From positions 61,877,872 through 61,941,871 of the forward strand of contig CM043953.1 of the NCBI GenBank assembly GCA_014529385.2: DNA of 64,000 nt, given 5' to 3'. The notes under the pieces were generated by a model. It was not told the DNA's origin, made no database searches, and saw only the letters and a list, made by a program, of their open reading frames with translations. The position numbers and the translations under genes were made by a program. Below are positions 56,248 to 64,000 of the stretch, one piece after another (the first letter of the stretch is position 1; each line of letters begins with the position of its first letter). The DNA is from Adiantum capillus-veneris. Its lineage: Eukaryota; Streptophyta; Polypodiopsida; Polypodiales; Pteridaceae.

Positions 56248-57027
56248 TGTTAAGTATGGAGCCTGATTTACCCTTTGTAATTTTCTGTGGTAAAAGCGCA
56301 CATTTGTAAGGCCCCCATTATGAGGAGAAGCCATCGTGCGTGAAGGAAAATCACTCACCGGAAACCAAAATTTTCACGGACAAGAATCAGGGGCAACTTT
56401 AAAGGCCTCGGGGACGGAGGCCCCCGAGACTTTTTTTTTGCCGGAATATTCTTTTTCGCCGGAATATGATGGCCGGACGGCGGCTGGAAAGTGGTCAGAA
56501 AACAACCGGTCGGTTGGCCGGTGGCCGGTAGTCAATGGCCGATGGCCGGTGGTCGGAAGTCAATGGCCGGTGGCCGGTGGCCGAATTCAAAAGCGGACTT
56601 GTCTTCTCAAGGGCGGCCACACATGGGCGGATTGGAGGGTCCGATTTGGACTTATTCGCACAAGGGCGGCTACACATGGCTGTCTCTCATAAGAGAGGGC
56701 AACCCTTTTGGCCTATAAAAGGAGGCCGTTTCTACACACATTTCATAGTGTGAAGTTGATGCAACAAGGTGAGTGTGAGGTGGTGAGAGTGAAGCAAGTC
56801 GGGAGCTCTATTAAGGGTATAATCCCTTTGTGAACTACTTCTTGTTTTGAAGTACTAAAGCCATTGAGTGGCTGCTTTCCCGTGGACGTAGCCCACATTG
56901 GGTGAACCATGTATATCGTGTGTACTCTCTCTCTCTCTCTACTCTATAATCTCGTGTATATAAATCTGTCTCTCTCCAGTAAGTAATCTACTCAATTATC
57001 TATTTAGCTACGTCTTATTTCCTAACA
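56248..57027 (+). repeat. 3' LTR of copia copy B
   Basis: Starts TGTTAAGTATGG immediately after the polypurine tract 'aagtgggagat' (56,237-56,247) and ends 'tttcctaaca', 780 bp. TATA box at 56,714-56,720. Internal tandem 'ggccggtggccggtgg' units. About 65 bp (56,395-56,460), including the inverted pair 'cctcgggg/cccccgag', is present here but not in the 5' LTR. Confidence 0.93.
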
Positions 57028-57459
57028 AACGCCATCTGCGGCCCTTAAGTCTCCAACACAACAATATGTCTTCTTCACCGCTTAGAAACAACGGCGCTGA
57101 TTTGGTTGGACCTTGAGGCTAAGCTGCAGTAGTATCCTTGCTATTTGCTCTTGTCCTCCTTTTCCATTGAGCTAGCTCTTTCATTTAATTTTGTCTTTGT
57201 TTGTCATTTAATGATCTCACATGTGAGTTTTGGATTCTTTCATATTTTCCATGTGAGATAGTAGCTCTCTTCTCTAGTATGGAGGGATGTTCTGCCCTTT
57301 GCTGAGGGCCTTGCTCAATAGAAGTGATCCGAGTCTTTTATTTTACATGGGTTCTAGTTATGGCAGAGAGAGTGAGAGAGAGTTTTCAATTCATTTAATT
57401 AATTTAAAGTGTGTGTATTAAACATATGTGAGGCCTCTAAGTTCGATTCAATGCACAAA
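57028..57459. other. Spacer between copia B and CACTA element
   Basis: No recognised gene. The first 400 bp are T-rich, with a short 'gagagtgagagag' tract. It may be part of an older host sequence into which both elements inserted. Confidence 0.4.
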
Positions 57460-57690
57460 CACTACAAGAGGTTGTGTGCACTTGTGACGTTTTTAGCGAC
57501 GAAAATACATTGGGTTTTTATACTCCCTGGCGCCGCTAAGACCATCGCTACGGAAACGTTGCTATAGGCGTCACTATCTACGTCGCTATGACTGTCGCTA
57601 TATAGTGACGGTCATAGTGACACATATAGCGACGATTGCAGGCCTTCTATAGCAACGCTCATAGCGACGTTGCACAACCTTATATAGCGA
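57460..57690 (+). mobile_element. Left terminal and subterminal repeats of a CACTA (EnSpm) transposon
   Basis: The terminal inverted repeat 'CACTACAAGAGG' starts at 57,460, preceded by 'aaa' as a possible 3-bp target duplication. Within the next 230 bp, 'tagcgacg' and its reverse complement recur many times. Such arrays of short subterminal repeats are bound by the TnpA-type protein in EnSpm elements. The right terminus was not found in the window. Confidence 0.85.
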
Positions 57691-58319
57691 CGCCCGAGAG
57701 TAAAATTTTTTGGGTGGCTGCCACCCATCAACCATATTGAATGTTTCAATAATAGAGTAAACCTAAATGAATCCAAAATAAGCCCACATTCACCTTTGAA
57801 AGAAAGTGCAAGGTATAGAACCAAAGTAGCCACCAACAGGACAATATAACCATTAACTCAACAGGACAATATAACCATTAACTCCATCATGCATAGTATT
57901 GTTTGCAAAATAAAGATACAAAAGTGACAAAATTAAATTGATAAAAGTAAATCAATGACAATTGTACACATCCTAGGATAAATCACTTGATTGTTAAGCT
58001 TTGCAAATGTAATAGTTACAACACCATTGTTATTATTGAGAAAATACATGGTGTTTCAATAGTTACAAAAAGACGTATACACGCCATCTCATTATACATG
58101 CTATGACAAAAGAAAACTAATGCTATCTGGCTACGACTAGATTGACATCGTCTAATCAGACGTCTCATCGCGTCCAAGCGGCGTATCTATCAGATTCTGC
58201 AAAAAAGAGCAATAAGACTTTTTGTAAGTATAAACATATAATTTACAAAACAATCTATTTTCTTAGCTTATCATTAAAATACAACAAATGTAAAAGAGTA
58301 AAGTGAAATACTAACCATG
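57691..58319. other. CACTA interior, non-coding
   Basis: AT-rich sequence between the subterminal repeats and the first transposon gene. Likely 3' untranslated or intronic sequence for the minus-strand genes. No other feature seen. Confidence 0.5.
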
Positions 58320-59489
58320 CCACCGCGAGAACTCAGAATGTCCATCAGGGCGTGGGGTCACGTCTTGTCATCGACCACTGTTCAAAACATACAAAGAATC
58401 CATTATGTTAGAATTTAAAAGTACAAATAGACGTAACTACCAAACATAAAGAGAAATGGAAAAACACTTACAAAATTGACCTCAAATGATTCCCACCCGC
58501 CGCTCCCCAAGTGGTGCGAGCTTCGCACTTTGGTTGCCTCCTTCTGTTGCTTCCACTTGTCAAGATTCTTGTGTTCTGCTCGCTTCGCATTCTTTCAATC
58601 TTCTTTGGCCAGCCAATTTGGTCTATTCCACCCATGCTTTATTGATTTTTCTACTTCAAAACGCTTGTGCTTGCAGTATTCGCCCATTCGAACCTTCATC
58701 AGGTCTTCATTGAAGTGCTCAACCCGACTTGACACGGGAAACTCGTCATGCAGCATGCTGATGACTCTGTCTTTTAATTCGCTTGGCACTTCACTCCAGG
58801 TGTTTAGTATGTAGTGTCTAAACATCTGAGAGCAAAGACCGCGCATGCACGAGATCACCTTCTTGCCTTTGTCATCCCCGCCGCTGATGTCGATCAAGTA
58901 CGTCAAGCCCTCTCGCCTGTGATGCGTAAACTTGGGTATCTCGGCAGGGGTCTCTAGAGGCATTTCGACAGGGGGTATGGAGTCAGGTGTCTCCACTGGA
59001 GTCTGGGCCCCGAAGCGAGGAGTGTTGACTGGGGTGACTCTTGGAGGAGTAGCTAGTGGTGTGTACCCAAGATAGGCTGATAGCCGTGCAAAACCTGGCA
59101 TAGATGGCGATGCCGTGGCTGGTGTGGGGGCGGGAAAAGAAGAGAAAGGTAAGGATCCTTGTCGAACATGAGACTATGTCGAGGCATCAGCGGCGGCATC
59201 CCCACATGGAGAGCAACCGCCGATGTCATCACTAGAGCGTCGGTACCTAGACAAGTGTAAAGATCGTCTTGTCGACACCGAAGCTTCGGAGCACACTGAA
59301 TGCTCTGAAACAGAGGGAGATGCTGAAGGAGTAGAACGACGTGATGGTGCTCTAGAGCAGTGATGCTCCTTGTACCACCTCCGTTTGCTGGGGTGACAAA
59401 GAAGAAAGAAACTCATCATCATCCATACCTGCATTAAACACGCGAACATTTAATCTTAATATTGAATGAATGGAGAAGAAAACATGGAC

Positions 59490-59564
<75 letters not shown>

Positions 59565-59570
59565 ACTCAT
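58320..59570 (-). CDS. CACTA second protein (EnSpm TnpA-like, plant transposase 24 type)
   Basis: The minus-strand frame 59,101-58,595 encodes a proline/threonine-rich N-terminus ('TPVNTPRFGAQTPVETPDSIPP'), then 'SELKDRVISMLHDEFPVSS', 'KVRMGEYCKHKRFEVEKSI' and 'RPNWLAKED'. This is the helical core of the Ptta/En-Spm accessory proteins that bind element ends. Exon-like continuations read 'KNAKRAEHKNLDKWKQQKEATK' (about 58,590-58,480) and, upstream, a serine/arginine-rich stretch at 59,449-59,174. Exon borders are not resolved. A (GA)n tract at about 59,496-59,563 lies at its 5' side. Confidence 0.65.
59496..59563. repeat. (GA)n microsatellite
   Basis: About 33 GA units with two interruptions, inside the CACTA element. 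Confidence 0.93.
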
Positions 59571-60331
59571 AAAGAGGGAGGGATTCCTGTGTAGAGAGAA
59601 TCTGTTGAAGTCCCATTGTAGTAGTGCTTCTTAGCGTCTCTTTCATCCGATCAACTAGATCTAGTGGAGGGACGAGCAGCATCTATGAGTAGAGACAAAT
59701 CACCTACTTCGCGATTGTAGCCTTAGTCTCCATCGCACTCGGAGCGCAGTGATTTCGTCCCTGCTTGTGAGAAGAAAGTTGGAGCATATAGACCTGGAGT
59801 GGGTGTAATGACGATTAAATACAATGATGCAATGACGCTGTTGGGAAACAAACAAACCCAAACACCTCTATAGCGATGTCACCCAAGAGCGTTGAAAGAG
59901 AACTACAAGACACCAAAATCTTTGAAAAATCCCTTTGAAACACCACAAGTCCAGCAAGAGTAGTCCCCTTGGGAATTTACTGGCTGCCGCCCACCCAAAA
60001 GACTATGTCATTTGTATACAAGTCTTCTTTAAGTTTGTACATGAGTTTAAGTTATATACAAGTCTCACTTCAAAAAACTCACTCACGAGTACTTAGAGTA
60101 GCCCAACAACGGTCACTAGACTAGCAACTTACAGTGCATGCACATGTGCTTGCAAAAAGCCCACACACCCTTTTGACATCGGGTGTCATGTCCATATGTA
60201 CAAATTAAAAAAAAACGGGGTGTCAGAAATGCGCCCAACAACGCATATAGATAGAAATGGACAAAAAGCCACGTGAATACAATATATTTTATAAAACAGA
60301 GAAAAATTGTTCAAATACAATGTTTATGGCT
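59571..60331. other. CACTA intergenic spacer
   Basis: Between the two transposon genes. No coding domain recognised; contains 'ccacccaaaaga' similar to 'ttttgggtggctgccaccc' near 57,710 in inverted orientation. Confidence 0.4.
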
Positions 60332-62823
60332 TTAAGAGGTCTCTCTCTCATCCTCGCATAGCTCAACATAACTTCCTATATCTATATAGAGCACTCCGTT
60401 CAGGCATATGTCCTCTGTTTCATTTTGTAGATCCTCTGCATGCACCCCATAGAGAGTAGCAGCTTGATGCTCGTCTGGCACCACCTCAACAGCTTCTAAC
60501 TGAGCATCTTCTTCGATCTCCTCCATTGATGCCACTGTGATTGACACATGGTAGCCCTCATACGTCCGTGCACTACGAGGGGCTACCTCTATGACGTATC
60601 ACGAGTTTGATGCAGACTTTGTAGGATGAAATATCACCTGCCAGAGCCACATAACTTATATGAGAGCTTCCAAGCACATAACTTCTAAAATTGGATGTTA
60701 ACTATTTACATACTTACTTGTTCACAATGCTCGGGTAGTACGAAAGTGTCTCCTAGGTCGGTCCATTTCTTAGTTGAATACACCTCAATGAAACCAGACT
60801 CTCCTCTATGCACAGTAGCGTTGCGACCCTCCATGATTATCTTGAACCATTGCATGTCGAACAAGTCGACAAAAAATCCTCTATAATCGATCCTTAAAAT
60901 CTCTTGTAGCGTGCCGAAGTAAGTGAGTTCCGCCACCACAGGATCTGCATCAGAGGACTGTCGGCGTTTAGACTGTTCAAATTTTGCCATGATTCCACAA
61001 TTTTTCCATATTCAAATTCTAAAAAGAACATCCATTTGGAATGTACTGTGCCAACTATTTCCACCTCATCAACTATGTGAACAAGAAGATGCACCTGAAT
61101 GGTTAGCATGGTAGTAGGAAAGTGTTTCTCAAACATGCACACAACCTCCACAACGTTTAGTTTGGCCAATGGTATGGAGTCTACATTGATCTCCTTTTGT
61201 GAGATCCATTGCATGAACTTTGCAAGTTTGTAGATTGTGTTACGGACGTCAGGAAACAAACATCCCTCAATGGCCACTGGTAAAATAAACTGCAAAACAC
61301 GTCTAGCAATGATATTAAAGTCCATACACGAATTTGTTACACAATTCCCACTATGATATATTCCACTTCAAATATATCTCACACATTTTATGCCAGTCGT
61401 GTGACTTCAAATCAGTAAGCTTTCCTTCTTTAGTGTCAAAAACACGTTCAGAGCGCGTGCATTACGCCAGTGGGGGTCCGCACAGATCGACTGGTCTCTT
61501 TTACTTTGCATTCTTGGGCTCCTGTCAAAATCCATGGCACTTTAGGGAGTTTTATCGATCCATCGGATGCTATTTGCAGCCAATATTTCTCCATACGATC
61601 CACATTTCTAAGCCCTGGCTCCCAGAGTATCTTTCTTGCCGGTCAGATGGTCCCTTAGGAGATTACCCACATTCTTGAATATGTGCATTGGATAAAGCAA
61701 GTGATTGATCATGAGTCTAGGCCAATATGGTAACTCGTATCATAGAGAGAGTCTCTTCATCCCTCAGAGCAAACTGTCATCACAAATCTCCGTCTTCTCT
61801 AACCATGCTTGTGTAGACATCCTCGGTGGCTCTCTCTCCAAATATTCGTCGCGTAACACATGATTCTCTGGAAGATACGCTTGATGACCTTTGTAGATTT
61901 GTTTCTTCAATGAGGACGCCCGACGTGCATTAAGTCTAGGTCCACATGTGAGACATACTCTGTATCCGCTTGTTTGAAGCCCTACATGTATACACATGAC
62001 AATAGATAAGCTTGAAAAAAAACAAGATTTACAGTGTTTGAATTTGAGTGTAAATCACTTGAGTATTCTGTTACTCCGGGATAATCATGCATGGTCCACA
62101 TTAAAATGCCTCTGATTAAAGCATTCCATCGAACTATGTGTCGGCTCATATTCACCACTTCTATACCAATCCACAACTGTTGTAGCTCTTCCAATAGTGA
62201 CAAAGAAACACATCCATATTCTTCACTTTATACCATCCTGTCACAATCAAGCTTAGCCACAGGTGCCCTTCTTGGTAGTCAACCACGGGGGAATGTTGTA
62301 GTTGACGATGACAACGGGTTCATACACTGTAAGATGTTGATCCTTGACCAAATGGATTTACGCCATCCATAGCCAGGCCTATGTGCAACTTTTGAGCTTC
62401 CCTTGAAAAATCCGGCCATGTATCGTCTATATGTTTCCAAACTGCACAATCTGCAGAAATCCGTAGCACACCATCCGAAGATCTATTCTCCTAGTGCCAT
62501 GATGCTAAGGCGGCCATGGACTTACATTCAAAGAAATGCTTGATGCGAGGAAGCATAGAAAAATGTCACAAAACCTTTTGTGGAATTTTTGTTCCGTGGA
62601 GATCTACTCGATATCTCTCGGAATCACATTTCGGACACGTCTTCGTGTCTATGTATTCCCCTCTTAAAAGAATGCAATCGTTAGGACAAGCGTGAATCAA
62701 ATTGTAATCCATCCCCAAGTTTTGCAAGATCTTTCTTGATTCCTCTCTGGAATCTAGCATCACATTTTCAGCTGGTAGTATGTGCTCTTTGAGTAATCTA
62801 CAAAAAAAAACAATGTGGTACAC
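60332..62823 (-). pseudogene. CACTA transposase (TnpD/Tnp2-like), broken
   Basis: Minus strand, in order. 'LIHACPNDCILLRGEY' and 'CPKCDSERYR' form the zinc-binding start (62,823-62,566). Next is the Transposase_21 core 'LHIGLAMDGVNPFGQGSTSYSV', then after a frameshift 'PVVIVNYNIPPWLTTKKG' (about 62,400-62,260). 'EELQQLWIGIEV' and 'MWTMHDYPG' lie at 62,203-62,080, and 'GYRVCLTCGPRLNARRASSLKKQIYKGH' at 61,997-61,764. DUF4218 follows ('LPVAIEGCLFPDVRNTIYKLAKFMQWI', 61,325-60,894) and then DUF4216 ('AELTYFGTLQEILRIDYRGFFVDLFDMQWFK', 60,990-60,706). These belong to the EnSpm/CACTA transposase that cuts and moves the element. Some breaks between frames may be introns, but the one inside the core ('TSYSV' then a stop) is a true lesion. 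Confidence 0.85.
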
Positions 62824-64000
62824 TTGTGTAAGTAATCTATCAGATCATTATACATCTAGAGTTTTTTATTGAAGTAAACACATTGTAATAGATCAATTGA
62901 AAAGAGTTGTGATGCTAGTGTCACTCCATCCAAACTTTGCCTGCATGTCCAGAAGAACCAGGAGCACCTTCAATCTAGACACACGTTGGTGTAGCCAAAG
63001 TTGGTCCGCGCTATAAAGTGTGCTATGCAGTGCAAAGTGTGCTAGCATGCGCATGGCAAAGGGCTAAAGCAGGTATGAAGAACCTGGGCAGGAGAGTGGC
63101 AGCGAAAATGTATGCTTAAAGTGTTTTTTTAGGCCAGGGGGGGCCTCCAAAGTGGGCTAATTGGGATAGCATGTCAAAGTGTACGAGATGGTGGGAATGT
63201 GCCCCCAAATGTGGTATTCGAGATTCGCTAGTAGCCGGTCCAGACGGCTCGTCAAACGGGGCTTCGGTGTGAAAGATATGCCAGTCCGAAGTTAGAAGGC
63301 TTCGCAAATCCCAACGGATAGGGCAGGTACAGACATGTGGCCAAAACTGGGATCATTTAATACGCATGTAAAGCTCAAGCTGTCGATCATGCCGGTCTTT
63401 TTGGTTTGCCGTTCGGAGCTCAGACGGGCAAGTTATGGCCTGTGGAATATTTGCCGGGGGTCGGGTACGTGCTCATCAGGCCACGTCGATAGGCATGCTG
63501 ACAAAGATATTTTTGAGCTCGCTCGGGTTCTAGAAAATCACATGCGATATGGAAAGTCAACCGAAATTTATGGCTCGTTGATCAGAGTCGAACGCATCAT
63601 GGTACGCCCGATTTAGGTTGGCGGACAATGGGAATAAAGGGAATCAGTTTTTTTTTCTCCACTTTGGCGACTTGATGTTCGAGAGTGTGAATTGATCGGA
63701 AGCGGAAAAATTTTCGAGGTTTGGAGTTGGCCGATGTGTGGCTTGACGAAAAGGGCTTCAACAAACTCGAGCACATGGAGCACCGATTGTATGACTGCAT
63801 GGGAAATGAAGACTAAAAACCTCTTTAGGTGTGAGTGGTAAAAGAAAGGGCAAAGGGAATACTGGACTTGGAAGAAGGAAAAAAGAAAAGGTAAAGCTCA
63901 CAAGTTTGTAAAAAAAAAAAAAAAAGGGAAAGCTTGAGCAGTGAAGCCGCGCTACTGCTAGAGAGTCCTTTGGAGAGAAGTTTAAGAGAAGGAGAAGATA
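62824..64000. other. Right end of window, unassigned
   Basis: If the CACTA element is intact, the N-terminal part of its transposase and the right terminal repeat should lie here or beyond, but no 'tagcgacg' array or 'cttgtagtg' terminus is present. From about 62,950 the composition becomes more GC-rich. Frames at 63,335-63,616 and 63,116-63,307 are not recognisable. There is a poly-A run near 63,910. Confidence 0.4.

Noticed and set aside
63335-63616. 93-residue open frame near the right end
   Set aside because: No recognised domain and no supporting context; left as unassigned.

Overview
This looks like a repeat-dense stretch of a large vascular-plant nuclear genome. A fern is my best guess: the degraded PPR repeats carry the 'DMYAKCGAL' and 'CILKACGS' signatures typical of the big fern PLS-PPR families. 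The fern assignment is inference; that the window is plant nuclear DNA is secure (CAF1, PPR, KLCR-like and PHR2-like homologies, Ty1/copia, Ty3/gypsy, LINE and CACTA elements).

Only one gene looks intact: a single-exon CAF1-type CCR4-NOT deadenylase at 5,282-6,091 with telo-box motifs in its 5' leader. Almost everything else is transposable elements, many nested, or gene fragments.

Layout: (1) 1-880 is the leader of a gypsy-type element whose inverted relative lies at about 38.0-39.0 kb. (2) 0.9-5.0 kb is intergenic DNA rich in dinucleotide repeats. (3) CAF1 is followed by 7.9-11.3 kb, a minus-strand copia remnant split inside its RT by a 1.63-kb solo LTR. (4) Copia copy A (12.4-18.26 kb) has a 307-bp tandem duplication in RNase H and a 360-bp MITE-like insertion with a 9-bp target duplication. 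(5) 20.6-24.25 kb (minus strand) holds three broken copies of a chimeric unit joining kinesin-light-chain-related TPR sequence to PPR repeats; a tRNA-derived SINE lies in one copy, and a 2.3-kb cluster of three related LTR-like blocks interrupts another. (6) 27.6-40.2 kb is a minus-strand gypsy-like element (LTRs, PPT, PBS, protease remnant) carrying a plus-strand LINE that is itself split by a 2.7-kb insertion. (7) 41.2-42.35 kb is a minisatellite of palindromic units. (8) 42.35-50.27 kb is a duplicated block (possibly long LTRs) containing fragments of a WAV3-like vWA E3 ligase in both copies, with an acidic ORF, PPR repeats and a PHR2-like photolyase fragment between them. (9) 50.27-51.68 kb is a gypsy integrase fragment. 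(10) Copia copy B (51.68-57.03 kb) is more complete than A but carries stops and frameshifts. (11) From 57,460 a CACTA/EnSpm element starts and runs to at least 62.8 kb. (12) The last kilobase is unassigned.

The genes do not form a pathway. The biological interest is in how gene fragments have been captured, fused, duplicated and re-interrupted by elements. All homology calls are by eye from translated sequence; no search was run.
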